Positions 34,980-47,415 of a stretch of DNA of 64,000 nucleotides are shown one piece after another. Every line of letters begins with the position of its first letter. The stretch's first letter is position 1. The notes below the pieces were generated by a model. That model had not been told where the DNA came from, searched no databases, and was given only the letters and a program-made list of their open reading frames with translations. The stretch is from Dactylellina haptotyla (taxonomy: Eukaryota > Ascomycota > Orbiliomycetes > Orbiliales > Orbiliaceae): positions 5,022,001-5,086,000 of the forward strand of contig CM062379.1 of NCBI GenBank assembly GCA_031310005.1. Reading direction: 5' to 3'. Both the position numbers and the translations under genes were made by a program.

Positions 34980-37900
34980 ACCCTCCTTCGCAGGTTACTA
35001 TACCTTTTTACCCTCAACTTTTAACCCTACCATCCACACATCATATTATGAGATCATGCTCCTTATCCACGAATTTATCTTTTCACGCTTTATATGCGTA
35101 GTAACATTGCTATGCCGTGTTTCCTGGCTTGTATGTGTAGTTATGTTTTAACTTTTTTTTCCTCTTCTCATTATTTATTACTTTTATGTTTTCATCAGGG
35201 AATCACGTATTTCATAGCATTGGAATGGGGTTTCATTATTTCATACTTTATTACCGTCCTGCACTTTCTTATCAAACCCTACAGAAGCCTTGTACCACCT
35301 TATTAGCCTCTTTACCCCTCTGGGTCTATCCTACAACATACATATGTTCCTGGTTGGAAGATACAGATACGAGAGAGAATAACAGAAGTGAAGAATAGAT
35401 GACCTTCTCATCCACGAATCAACTAGTACCAAATTGAGTATCTGCCACTACAACAAAGTAGAAATGGCATGAATCGTGTGCCAGTTTCTTTCCGTGTTCT
35501 AGAAGAGAACACATCGTGTTACAGACCAGACTCCTGGGACCGTGATCAAACAAGGGCGTTCTTGCAGGATAGAACCACACCGCACTAATTGGTCGTTGAA
35601 CCAGTGCATCATCGAAAAACAAAAAACGTGGAAGGCAGGCATCTGTCTGTCGCACTGAGGAAAATATGTGTGGGCGAAAAAAAACCCCCAACTTCTGCGG
35701 CAGACGACATCCCGTAACATTAGTGCCGCTGAAATCTCATCGCGTTGTCCGGAGGACCCCACAATGCGGCCTGCTCCATGGGTATGTGGCACCACTCTCG
35801 CAGCATCCGAAAGCCGTGCTAGCCGCGACAGGCAATTGGATCTTTTTTTTTTTTTCGGCTGGTGCCAATTCATTTTTTTTTGGTTTTCCCGCCGTACCTT
35901 AACTAAATTTCCATCCCCTCAGCTCTGGCAAAAAGGCTCCACAGCATCGCATGAAATAGCGCTATAGTGTAGTTTTCTCTATTGACAGCTCGGAACCAGA
36001 TGTATGTCTTTGCCTAGTTGTATGAGCGCCCGAGCTCTCGATCGCAATTCTAAGATTCTCCTTTGGTCTCGGAATATCCTACCCGTGCATAATAACAGCA
36101 ACAAGAAATGTTGGTATAACAAGGCAAACGGCCACACGAAAGGAGGGGAGGCACGACAGCAGGCAGGTCATGCCCGGGAAGTTTTTTAAGCTTATTTCAT
36201 TTCCCACACGCAAACGTTTGTTCTTCTTTTGTAATCGATACGGAGAATCCCGTGGCTGGTTTATAAAATATTCGGATTGGCGCTGGGTAATACCCGGTTT
36301 GCCAATGGGGAACAATAACAAATATCGTCTGGCAGAGGCAAGTCCAGAGACGGGGTCACGAATCGTAAATTATCTGGGGTAGCATTTAGATCTGTGAAGA
36401 GCAGGTCATATTGTCTCATGGAGTGCGACATAGCAGTTCCCAATGTTGCTTCTGACTGACGAAAATTTGACGAATTAGAGAAAAAAACTTTCCGTTTCTT
36501 TTTCATTTCCGATAGCCCAGTTGCAACTTTGCATCTGCAATTCTCGCTGGCTCGTCGTGTGCAGGAATACCAGGGTTGGCATTAAAAGCCCTCCAACGGC
36601 GGCAGACCAGGCTCAGAAGGAGCGCCTCCAAGAGCCTAGCCAAAGGTTACTTTTTCCCGCTCCATCGCTAGCAAGGTACCCTGAAAACAAGCTAAACCAG
36701 TCCAGTCTACTTCAGGTAGGACCCTTATATTACTTCTTCGTTCTTCCTCTCTATCGTTTTTTCCAGCATAGCAACCAGATTACGCACCAGGCCTGGTTCC
36801 TTTAAGCGGGGGGCGTAATTGCTGCGGGCGACGGGGTCCACGCTTTGCCGTTTGCTTTGATGTTTGCAGTTATGAAGGAGTACAATTGAAGAGCTCTGGT
36901 TTAGCTCGTAGTTTAACCGGTATCAGGTCTCCAACAACTTCCGCCAAAAAATATAGGTCCCAGGAAAAACAATCCAACAGAAAGTAGAAGTTGTATTTCA
37001 ATTACAGTTAGCTAATTATGTTCATTTTGGGATTTGCAAGATAGGGGAGAAGAGGAAAGGAGGGAAAACATTGGGGGTTACTACTGCATACATTTAGCAA
37101 GAACAGGCAGGCACGGAAAAACATTTCTTCAGACGAATTTAACCATGCGAGCGAATAAAATATTATAGACTGGAATACAATTGACATGGGATATATTATC
37201 GATATCCCGAATTGCAGATGTGGTCATTGGTCCAACCCCTCTAGATCCCTTTTCAGAGGGAAAGATCAAACGAAGCTGTCAAAAATAAGCGAAACGCAGT
37301 TAACGAGAACAAAAAAAAAAAGGTTCACATGCCACATGAGAAGGACACAGGCAAAATCGCCCATTGGTGAACAAAGAGAGCGTCGTCTGAGAAAGTCTTA
37401 TTCGCTATTATTTCGTTAACTCTAATCCACTTTTTCGCATCGTATTGACTTTTTGGCGATAGCGCGCGATATTGCATGCATTTCGTCCAAAGATTTGGTT
37501 TTCCAATAATAATCATTTAGGACTAACCTAGTAGCCTCGCAACCTGTGAAGTTAGTACCTGATATGTCCTGCATATTAGTTGGCCGTGGCGTAATTTGGG
37601 GTGGGAAAAAGTCTCCTGTTGTGCGTTTCGGTTGCATGGAGAGATAAACGAGCTCAGGAAAGGCAATCCGACAACATTTTCGCAGATCCGACGAGTTCAG
37701 CATTTTTTATATGAAAAGGAAACCCGAGAACAGCAGTGTCACGAATAAAACGGGGAGAGTGTTTGATTGATCTGACTTCTATTTTTGATTTGTATTGTGA
37801 GTAGAGATGTATGTTAATCTATCAACAAACAATAGCTTGTTCCCATACATAAAGAATTCTAGAATTTTTGAAATGAAAGAAAGATATAGGAAATAATTAA

Positions 37901-38156
37901 AGGAAAATAAGAAAAAGGGTATATAGCAACTAGAAGGAGAGGCTGCAGTTGTTCCGCTGCGTATCCGTAATCCCATAGTAAATAAAGAAGCATCCACTGG
38001 TATCAATTTTAAATCCAACTCCATGAAAATATAAGCAAATATCCTTCCCCAGAGAACCGGTATAAAAGGGAAAAACAAAACTCCAAAACAATTTTTGGCA
38101 AGAGGTCTATGGCTCTTTTGCGAACTTTTAAGTAAGAAAGAAAGGAAGCATAAGTT
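34980..38156. other. Long convergent region between NST1 and the Gds1-type gene
   Basis: Almost 3.2 kb between two converging genes, with no supported gene. The first 400 nt are T-rich NST1 3' UTR. Homopolymer runs occur near 35847 and 37311. Open frames here are all under 125 codons, in mixed strands, without family motifs or splice sites. This is unusually long for a convergent spacer in this window. Confidence 0.4.
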
Positions 38157-39357
38157 TTAGAACCCGCCAAGTAGAAGATCTAGCTCATTGAGATTGACCG
38201 TCTCGGGGCTCTTCAAATCGCTCCAGCTCTCGTATTTGTAGGTTTCAGGAGATGTTGAGTCACCAAGTCGCAAGGAGGTGATTACTTCCAAGTTCTTGCG
38301 GCTGCCCGCAGTGTTGGTGCTAGTAGCGCCATCGACAGCCTTGGGCGAAACTGGCCTGACAACAGGACTAGGATGAGGCATAGCAGGCGTGTGTAAGTTG
38401 TATGGTGCCAGGAAAGTGGTGTGATGCTCGTGTTCGATAGTTTCTTCTTCCATAGGAAGTGGTGGCGTAGGCACACCCTCTTTTAGATCGCGCGAGGCAG
38501 ATCTATGCTTGATGGATAAAGAGATAGCACTATCTGAAAACTCCTGCTCGTCACCCTCAAGAGGTGGTGAGTTACGAGAAGACGGGGATCCAGATCGATC
38601 CCTTGAAAAGATGGAGGTAGTATCGTCTAGGTCCTCCTGGTCGTCTTCATGATCATGATCAAAGAATTCGATCTCAGGGCTGGGCGACGGAACTCTACGG
38701 CGTCGCTCTTCCTCCTCCTCTTCTGCTTCATCAGTGGGAGCTGGAGATACAACTCTCACTGGCATTGGGAGCTCGAATTCTGGTATCGGTTGATGTTCAG
38801 TATTCGTAAGGAAGAAGTAGGTTCGCTTAGGGTGTGTGGTGATCAATTCCTTGTCAAGAACGCACGGCTTTTCGTCACTGAAGTCTTTGCGCTTCAAAAA
38901 TGTATTTAAACGGGACGAAATGATAGCGTGTGGATTTGCCGAACTGTAGTGTCAGGTTAGTCATAAATATTATTTCATGTGCTCTGAAAGGAATTATATG
39001 AACTCACTTATCAATAAGGGCAACACCACTAGAGCTGCCGAATCCATTTACCAGTTCCCGGACTGTGTGTGGCCTGTTGCCGGAGCGCTCCAGCACCCGA
39101 ACAACGATGCTAACAATTTCGTCGTCGATGTCCTCATAGTTGATTGGTTGGTCTTGATGAGATGGTGGCGAAGGTGGAGGTGTAGGTCCTAGATTCGGCC
39201 TCACAATAGCCGATTCGTGGTGGACTCTTTTGACTCGCTTCGTTGGCGGTTGTTCCGTAATATCGGCTGGTGGCGATGGCCTCTGTGTCTTGACAGAGGG
39301 CACAGAAATCCCTAGCGAAGCTAGGGAAACAGATTTCCTTCTCGTGTTATAAGGCAT
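38157..39357 (-). CDS. Gds1-type winged-helix regulator
   Basis: Two exons (39357-39008 and 38943-38157; GTGAGT donor, TACAG acceptor) give 378 residues. After a basic, Pro-rich N-terminus (MPYNTRRKSVS, QPPTKRVKRVHH), residues 76-150 match the fungal GDS1 winged-helix domain: DDEIVSIVVRVLERSGNRP, TVRELVNGF, then SANPHAIISSRLNTFLKRKD. The intron interrupts the domain between helices. The remainder is acidic and disordered with several SP sites (SPSPEIEFF, PSSRNSPP, SPVVRPVSPK) and a Glu run. Gds1-domain proteins are nuclear regulators linked to nitrogen and respiratory growth in yeast. The role here is inferred from the domain only. The sense strand upstream has no ATG for 833 nt. Confidence 0.82.
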
Positions 39358-40190
39358 TTTGACGAAAACTTGAAAACAAAGAAATTCGAATAAAGCTGTG
39401 GTGATGTGGGAGATATGGAAAAGGAATTCGTAAAGCCGAGATTTCGAGCGGATGGTATGACTGTATAGCGAACACAGTTGTGTGTTTTATGCGAGAGAGT
39501 TTCGACAAGCAATGCTCAGAACGAAAAAGTAGGAAGACAGCGGGGTGTCTATACAAGATTAATACAGTGGATAATCGTTGAGTTTTCTAAACGAGATCAA
39601 GACCGCAAATCCCGATTGAAGACAGTAACCTTATTGGCACCAGATGTGAAAACAGTTTGGGTTTTCACTTCCGTGGTGTCTACCGCAGATGGGATTTTTC
39701 GGGAACGTCGGTTTGTTTTTTGTTGTTTTCACGACAGGAAAGATTGATCCGAATTGCTGGGAATCGAACACCTTCCTATGCGTTTTTTGTTTGGACTGAT
39801 AAAGAAGAAAAAAACGGTTGGATATAAGAAAAACGGTTGCTGATTGAAACCCAATCAGCAGCAACAACAGGTCAATGTTGGATATCTGAATGGAAAAATA
39901 AGAAGGCAAGAAATTAACTGGATGAGGGGAAAAGGTCAGTCTATCTATGAAGGCGACAGGACAGAAATAAAGGAAAAAAGATGGGGAAGCTGGGTATGTT
40001 TTGGTGGTGGGTAGGGGAATACGGAGGGGAGGAATTCGTTTGAATGCAGATAGCAGCAATCTCTCGTGTGTATACTCTTCCCTCTTCTTTCAGCGGGAAA
40101 CTTTTTTTTTTTTTTTTTTTTTAGACAGGTATCCACCCCAAAAAAATAAAATATGATTCGCACCTTGTACTGGTGAACTCTTTTTGGTGG
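39358..40190 (-). promoter_or_regulatory. Probable long ATG-free 5' leader of the Gds1-type gene
   Basis: On the minus strand these 833 nt contain no ATG, where about 13 are expected by chance, and the stretch ends at the start codon. It includes a 21-nt homopolymer (A on the sense strand) at 40102-40122. A long leader free of upstream starts, possibly with introns, is the simplest reading. Confidence 0.55.
40102..40122. repeat. Homopolymer run of 21 T (plus strand)
   Basis: The run is uninterrupted. It reads as A21 about 745 nt upstream of the Gds1-type start codon. Such tracts exclude nucleosomes and often mark promoters, and they are also assembly-sensitive. Confidence 0.8.
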
Positions 40191-41252
40191 CATTTCTGCT
40201 CTGCTCTCATAACTTTGCTTGTCCTGCGACACAACGATCCAAACTTTGCTGACTGGGGTTAGGGTGGATGCATGACGCTTGCTGCACTTGCTCCCTGCTA
40301 AGCTGCTTTGTTCACCCTCATCACTATTGGTCAAACAAGGGGCCACACCCGAGTGGAGATGCTTGGGCTCTTCCTTCTCAGTGCCTTCTGTTACTCTTCT
40401 GTCAAGAGTGGGGAGACCTGTTGCTGCATCTGGAGGAAGATGAGAAGTCAAACGCTAAAGCGCTCTGTCCAGGTCTAGGACTGCTTTAGCGTTGGCCACA
40501 ACGGGTTGGACCCCTGCAACTAAATCTCGCAAAAAAAAAAAAAGTTGACCGAAAATTTTTTTTTGCCAAAAAATCGTTCGATTATCAATCGTGTGTGCCG
40601 TTTCCCACCCTAAAACAAAGCCCACATGCCATTCTGCCCCTCATCACCCGTGGAAAAGGATGCAGATGGGGATGAGTCCTCTTGGGCAAAGCAAAGGAGA
40701 ACAAAATCGTGATCAAGGCAAAAATCCTGGATAGGCTCTGCACGGTTAAAGTGTTGGTAAATCCTTTTTGCCCAGGTAATTCCTGGTTTTTGATCATTCT
40801 CATGGTCAGATCCTCGGAGACTGCTTGAGACAAGAGATTTGGGCGTCTTAGGCCATGGATTTAGCAGGTGCAGATCACTATCTGGGTGGTGATGGGGGGG
40901 GCATCTTCCGGTCAATTATCGCGAGGGGGCTAGGAGTTGGAGCACGATCGTCTCAAGCCAAAAAGCTGCCGTAAGGCTGTGATTAAGGTTGTGATGTAAC
41001 TGATTGTCGAGCTCTGTATTGGGAAGTTCTCTAAGGGAGCAGAGCCGGGCCAATCAGACACCCCTGTTCGTTAGTTCGAAGCGGAACCAAAGAATGCCGC
41101 ATCAAAATTCCAGATTAGCTGTTTTACCGCGTCCACCTTGCAGCATATGGTAACGGTATCAAACGTACTTGTGCATGAGATCCCACGTTAACGACGTTTT
41201 TGTCTTCGACACTAGTGGGTCCCATGAATTTGGTTAAAAACAGTTCGTTTTG
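40191..41252. other. Intergenic region upstream of the Gds1-type gene and downstream of the OMS1-like gene
   Basis: About 1.06 kb without a supported gene. It contains a long hairpin (40451-40493), an A-run near 40532 and a T-run near 40557. An open frame on the minus strand at 40610-40915 has no recognisable content. Confidence 0.4.
40451..40493. repeat. Inverted repeat with perfect 11-bp arms and a smaller inner stem
   Basis: The arms AACGCTAAAGC and GCTTTAGCGTT enclose 21 nt in which GTCC and GGAC can pair again. It lies upstream of the presumed Gds1-type transcript start. It could be a cruciform or a dimeric binding site. It is not followed by a T-run, so it does not look like a terminator. 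Confidence 0.6.
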
Positions 41253-42644
41253 TTATTCGCTATCAGGACCGAGTTCGCCAGTGCCAGTCCGTTTTCGTGG
41301 GCATGGGGAAGCTTCGATGAGCCAAGTCGTTCCGAGGTGGAACCTCGATATTTTTGTTACCACAAGGCCACTTTCCTCCAGCAGCTTCCCAATATCCCGG
41401 TTCCAGAAGCAGCCCCAACTTCTAGCGTGATCCAGAACGTAGGCATCTAGGATACTGTTTAACCAGTTGTAATGGGACCTCCCGTGTTCCAGAAGCAAGA
41501 TTTTCCCACCAGGGCGACAGTGTTGTTCGAGGTTCTTCAGGGTTTCGACCGGAGATTTCTGGGAACAAAGACCCATAGTTTGAATCACTCGATCGAAGCC
41601 TTCACCGGAAGGTGACTTGATAGGTTGGCTAGCGTCTTGTGCGGCGAACGAGATATGTCCGTAGTGAGGGTAACGACCTGCCGGTAGTTCCTTGTTAGTT
41701 TCGCAATAATACGTAGGGATTACCGAGAGCGTATGCATATATGGCTATAACAACCACTTACTCTGAAAGTCAGTCTTTGCTATTTCCAGCATTTTTGGGC
41801 TGTTATCAACCATGGTGATCGACCTGCATTTTGCAGCGTGATAATACGGATTATTTCGTCCGGTACCAGCTGATGCCTCGAGAATGTCGCCCTATTCCGT
41901 AAATCGACGCTTAATAAATTCAAGATGCTTATCTCTCGAATCGGAAACGCTTACCTCCAGACCCCACAACATCCACCTCCTTAGTAACGACATCCCCATA
42001 AACCACTCGCTAAACCGCACACTAGAATCGTAGTTTCCCGATATCTTTTCATAGACTTCGTTGGTATCCACCTCCGGCCTATGTTTTAATCCAAGACTGT
42101 ATTCTCTTTCGTTCTCTTCTTGTAATTTGACGGCTTTACCATACTGGATATAAAGATAGACACCATAAGATGACAACGCGTAGACGCCAAGGCCGGTGAT
42201 CCAATATATACCTTTCACACGTTTTATTTTCTGGGCTGGTGTGAGGTCTGGGCGTTTTTGATCTCCCAGGACGATGTTTGGGTATTTTTGTCCAGGACGA
42301 GGCGGTGGTCTCGACGATGAGGCTGCTTTAGGTGCAGTAGTTGGAGAAGCTTGTGACCGAGGCGTCCCCATGTTACCGAGCATTCCTGGAAGAGGCCGTC
42401 TACACACATCATATTAGGAAAATGCTATAAAATGGACTTATCTATCAAGCTAGAATGAATGGTTGGCTAGCAAATACCTATCTGTTCGCTTTGAGCCTTC
42501 AGTTGGTGCCGTCGACGACTCATTTGAAATAGAGTTCGTTCCATTTTTTGAGACCTTTGAGGACGCTCGAGGCTTCGCTTCCTGCTTCGGCTGAGAATCC
42601 CATTCAGAGAATCCCTTAAATTCCTTCTTCTTTGGAGGTGCCAT
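41253..42644 (-). CDS. OMS1: OMS1-like mitochondrial membrane methyltransferase
   Basis: Four exons (42644-42478, 42399-41955, 41891-41762, 41677-41253) give 388 residues. Yeast Oms1 is an inner-membrane protein with an S-adenosylmethionine-type fold that affects respiratory-complex assembly. Here a Lys/Pro/Ser-rich N-terminus is followed by one membrane helix (GIYWITGLGVYALSSYGVYL, about 125-145), then the methyltransferase core: YEKISGNYDSSVRFSEWFMG, motif I ILEASAGTGRNNPYY, motif II ITMVDNSPKMLEIA, QDASQPI, FDRVIQTMGLCS and RPGGKILLLEHGRS. The C-terminus has a His/Cys/Trp-rich stretch (DHARSWGCFWNRDIG). The N-terminus (MAPPKKKEFKGFSEW) is not a classical presequence, so import may rely on the membrane segment. 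Introns show CTAAC-type branches. Confidence 0.87.
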
Positions 42645-43290
42645 TTTCTCGAGCCGAGTGGGTTCTAGACCTCTATTTCGCCGTCGACGGTCGAGGCTTC
42701 AGTGAGTCAGAAGCTACTAGCTTGAGGTACCTGGTTGCTGCAGCCGGCCGTTTCGAGGTCAATGGCGTGACCTATCGTGAATTGGCGATAAAATGGATAA
42801 AAGGTATATATCTTGAGCTTGAAGAAATTTTATATGCATGGGAAATTAAGTGAATGCAGCAAGCAACCAATTCTGGCAGACATTTGCAGCTTGGTGGAAC
42901 CATAAAACCCCTGCAGTTAACATCCAACAACATCACAACGCATTTTCAGCCAGCCCCCTCTGTTGATGATCACTCGAGACTATATTGTTTTTGACTGGCT
43001 CTTCGTGATTTTTGCTACAATTACGTGATATGATGCGCGCGCGGAAGGAACATTAATAAGCGACCGATTTTACAAAATGTCATGGGAAGCGGGGTCCGGA
43101 ACTCGGACGGCTGCGACTATGCGAACAGCCGGCAAGGTTTTAAGACAGTGATGGACTGAGAAACGGGAGCTTATTGTTTCGATTATAGCTAGCACACTTA
43201 CTATAACCAATATAACTAAGAACTATGGAGTTCGGCGAGCTCATATTTTGACCCATGGAATTTTCTATAAAATAACGGTTGTACAATTTA
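42645..43290. other. Intergenic region between the OMS1-like gene and the FAD oxidase gene
   Basis: 646 nt holding the OMS1-like promoter and the 3' UTR of the FAD oxidase gene. A short plus-strand open frame just outside the OMS1-like start (42632-42853) has no support. Confidence 0.4.
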
Positions 43291-44920
43291 CTAGTAAACT
43301 CTCAAAACGCCATCTAACTCGGTCCTCTCGACACCATTCCGACTTCCATCTAAGGTGACAACCGGTCCTGTAACTAGGTCCCTGAACCTCCACTTTTCTT
43401 TCAAACCACCTTCTAGATTCCCTTCGATTGCATCGGCAACCTTTTCTCCTAGCACTGGTAAGAATTTGAACGCATGTCCACTGCCACCAGTCGCGACGAA
43501 AAGCCTTGCAACATTAGGATGATATGAAACGAGAAAATCGCCAGTAGGGCTTTTGAGAAACAAGTGTTAGCCATCGGTGATTGAGATCGCACGATGTGTA
43601 AATGGTAGAAGAGGATTCTTACGTATCAGTATACCAGCACAACCTCGTCTTTTCAAACGTTCGTCCTTTCAATCCGGGCAACATAGTTCCCAGCTCTTTT
43701 GCCAGTAAATCCTCATCCGCGACAGGAATCCTCAATCCCGGCCGACTAATTGCCGTCACGGGTTGGCTTATAGAGACTGCTGCCGTCCCATCGAAGCCCT
43801 CTATGTCGACAGTATTAACGTATCCAAATGCATGTCTCGCGATCTTTAACACCCCATTTCGAGGTGGAAAGTAAAACACGCCGTTCGATAAATTTAGAGT
43901 TACTGGAATGTTCTTGAGCTCTCTCTCTTCTTCCTCGCTGACACTAACATAAGCCATAACTTGCCCCGTACTAATCGCTCTACCCGTTAGATCCAACAGT
44001 CCTGCACTCCATGCCCCCGCCGCGAGTACCGTTATGTCTGCAGCCAACATATCCCCGTTACTCAACACCACACCTTCCACCTTCTTCCCCGCATCCTTTC
44101 CTGTGCTGACCCACAAAGTCTTCACCTCCTCCGTAATGAACTTTATATTCTGCTTCCTCTCGCACTGCTTTCTGACCCACACCATCGCGGCCTCTGCATC
44201 CGCCCACCCGCTAAACGGGTTATAATACCCCTGAGTTCCTGACAACCCACCTGTTTTCATAGCATTTTTTATCGCTTCCGCATCAGATAGGTACTCAACC
44301 TGTCTACCATCTGATAATCCACTTCCGTTCGAGCTCGCCTCTGCTTGCGCCTTTACATTCTCGTAGGATTTAGTGACATACTCGACGTCGCCGTCGCCAA
44401 CGAGCACGAGTCCGGATTCCGAATACCTTCCCTCGGCACCTACACCGGCGTATGGACTCTTTTTCGTGGGTGTGTTCACAAGTAGAGGAGGCGATGGCAA
44501 GCGCCAGATATCCAGCGCCTCGGCGCCGAGTTGTGCGTATAATTCATCTTTATAATCCGCTCGGATTATGCGTGAAGAATCAATGGATGAGCCGTCTTGA
44601 GCCGGGAATGGAGATTTATCGATTACGGTTATGGTGGTATTGTCATAAGTTGGGCGGTGGGAGAGGGAGTACGCCGTTGTTACTGTTGCATATTTTGTGC
44701 AGGTATGGTTTCAGGTTGGTGTCCGAGCTTCTTTTACTTTTTGTTTCATTCAAACCAGTTCTCAATTGGGTTGATTGAGATATGGAGGTGGGGTGGGATG
44801 GGAAGGGATATGCTTACATCCAAATACGCCGGATCCGATGATTATGATGGATCTGGGAGGGGATTCTCCGTGGCGGGGTTCCTCAACCGTGGATGTTGAT
44901 GATATCGATGGTACAAGCAT
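43291..44920 (-). CDS. FAD-dependent amino-acid oxidase of the sarcosine/fructosyl-amine/saccharopine oxidase family
   Basis: Three exons (44920-44818, 44682-43623, 43549-43291) give 473 residues. The dinucleotide-binding motif IIIIGSGVFGLTTAYSL is split by the first intron (GGA-T / TA) and followed by ITVIDKSPFPAQDGSSIDSS and RADY, typical of this family's FAD site. Later motifs: GYYNPFSGWADAEAAMVWV, VLAAGAWSAGLLDL, FPPRNGVLKIARHAFGYVN, then LCWYTDTPTGDFLV, where the Cys matches the residue that holds FAD covalently in sarcosine oxidases, and FVATGGSGHAFKFLPVLG. The family oxidises secondary amines such as N-methyl or fructosyl amino acids, or saccharopine, releasing hydrogen peroxide. The exact substrate cannot be read from sequence. 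The C-terminus (RVY) is not a clear PTS1 signal. Confidence 0.87.
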
Positions 44921-47415
44921 TATCCTAAGATATCCTTCGTGTAGGCACTGGAAAGGGATGCTAAGGTAACTCTTCGTTGCAATCTTTCCTTCCTTTCCTT
45001 TCTTTTCCTTTTTTTCCTCTATTTTCCTGTATACGATATTTTGTATGCTTGTTTCTCGATGTAGCGAGACCCGGGAAAATGTTTCAATGCCAGGCCTGAA
45101 TACGAGCGGCTAATCGATAAGACATGCACAGCGGTGGGTTTGTGGGGGTCTCGGAACAACACCACGAACAAGGAAACGCTAACGACCCTCGTCATGAGAC
45201 GAGAATTTTTCTTTCCTACACAATTTTATTGCGAAAGCGAGAAACAAATGGCCAGGGTAGAGCTATAGCTACCGTCACACAAATCTTGATACCAGCCATG
45301 GCTTGTTCACCGTGGTTATAATGGATTCTGCGAATTCAGCCAGATGTCAGGCATTCGTGGCGGGGGACATGGGAGCTTCATTTCTCTGCATCTCCCGGCC
45401 AAAAAAAAATGAAAAACCCCCAACAAGTTTTCAGGCCCTGGCCATTCCAGCGGTTGCCCACGCAAAAGCTGACGATCCATGCAGCAAGCTAACAGAACGA
45501 AGAGATAAAACTGTCAGCAGATTTCGCGGGAACCGAAACAACCCACTAGCGATTGGATCTAGATTCACATTGTAATGTTCGACCTTTTAAAATGCATAAA
45601 TTCTGAGGAAGAGCGAGCGAAAAGAATTATAATTACACAGCGAACATGAATGCTCGATTATAGTTAAGCCATTGTGGCCATGCATGGAAACAGCCTAGTC
45701 ACTCCCAAGGACAATTAATGGAAACGAATAAAATGAAGTACAACACATTTGTTAGCTAGTAGTATTTCAAAGTCAACATCACGGTTTGCGACCGACTAAG
45801 CTAAGCGCACCTAAAAAGCGGGACGGAAACTTTTGGTCTTGTAATTCACGGAATTCTTTGTCATTTACAAATTATTGCAGGAAAATATTTTGCCACGTGG
45901 AATATAGCAATTGCTTTCGCAGTTCAGTGGAAAGTACAATCGCCGGCATGCTGTGGTACTAGGATTCGAGGTTTTTCGTTAGTCCGGATCCTTGATTGCA
46001 AGATTTGTCAAGATCGTGAGTTTGGGTCGGCTCAGAAGCCTTGGCTAAATGGTTTGGGGGAAGGTTCTGTCAAACATATCTTTTTCTACGCAAAAGTGAG
46101 ATATCTGAAACGCCTTAGGAAACAAACCCATCGTATGCCTGCCCGTACTTAAGAGTTGAAGCTCGAAAGAGCGCTTCCGTCGAGATGTTTTATGAATTAG
46201 GAACACCATCTGTGAGAGTGGCACCACCCCAAGGTGACCATACCGAAGGTTCCGAAAAGCTGCCTTGATGATTATCGATACACAGACGCACGAGAACGAG
46301 AGCGGTAGTGATAACGATCCAACACTGGAGCCTTTGCATATGTGGTGCGGATAAGAATGTTGTGACATGAGACGAGGCCTCGTCATCCATCTCAGGCGAC
46401 AAAATAGGCTGCACTGCCGCACCGAGGAAACCTAAAGACGAAACGGGTTGTGACAGCGTCGACACGATTGGATCTTCGCAGACGCTAGAGCGAAAGCTAG
46501 TGGGACTGCGAACGGGACATTTTGAGAGATTTGAAGGATCAAAAACGAAAGGAAAGTACAGAAACACTCGCCCAGACTCTCCCCACGGTGGCAGTGTTCT
46601 ACCTACCAATCCCGAGCGAACATGCTTTTCAAAGAGGAAGTATCTTCTGGGGCATTTGGAATTCGGGTGGTACAGACCGCTGCAGGCTTCGGAACATGGG
46701 GAGGCACACACTCTTTTCCTCACAATTAATATGCATCGAGGTCGAAGGCTGACGCTCGAGGCACACCTTAGCTCTCTCCTCAGTCCCCTGTCTCCCGCCC
46801 CGCCAATGGCAGGCCTACGACCGTTCCAGTGGGCGAACGGGATTAGGAATAACTCATGTCGGTCCTTCGCTTTTCGGCTGCAGCACTTCGGTTTTTTAGC
46901 CAGTGTTTGAGCTACTCGCAGTGGCACGATTGACGGGGTTTGCCAGGACTCTGCAGCGGCCAAGGTCTTGGAGGGAAACCGGGTCAACTGTCAGCAGCAG
47001 CAGGCGGGACGAGTGTGTGTGAGCCTCAGTTGCAGAAAAAGGGCTCGAATGCCTACTTTGCGATAGCACCGCTCGAAGAGAAAAGTGCAAATGAGGCTGC
47101 TACTTTTTGTACCTGGCCCGAAACCACCAGCCAGCAGCCTCTGAGATCTGGGACGACTTAGTCATCTCCACCCGCTTAACCTCCGACCAGCTCGAGAATT
47201 AGTAGTACTTGGCTCAGCAGACCCGGTCTTGCAAATATAATCAGGCCCTGCAGCCCACTTTTCCTCGAGTCCGAGTTTTCACGGTTGTCGTAGATCGCGA
47301 GTCATCCTGACATAAGTAACCTCGTTTTTATTCAACAGCCGAACGAAGCGCGCCTTCCACCTCCTCCCCGCCTGGCCAACAAAACCAAGGAACAACAACA
47401 ATAATAATAATAATT
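44921..47415. other. Divergent intergenic region between the FAD oxidase and F-box genes
   Basis: About 2.5 kb. A C/T-rich tract (44980-45030) lies just outside the oxidase start. The last 322 nt before the F-box gene have no plus-strand ATG and look like its leader. A 265-codon open frame on the minus strand (46190-46987) has no family features and is not called. Confidence 0.4.

Noticed and set aside
46190-46987. 265-codon open frame on the minus strand in the FAD oxidase/F-box intergenic region
   Set aside because: Composition is Arg/Cys/Ser-rich as in random open frames, with no domain, no splice context and no plausible promoter. It overlaps the presumed F-box upstream region.
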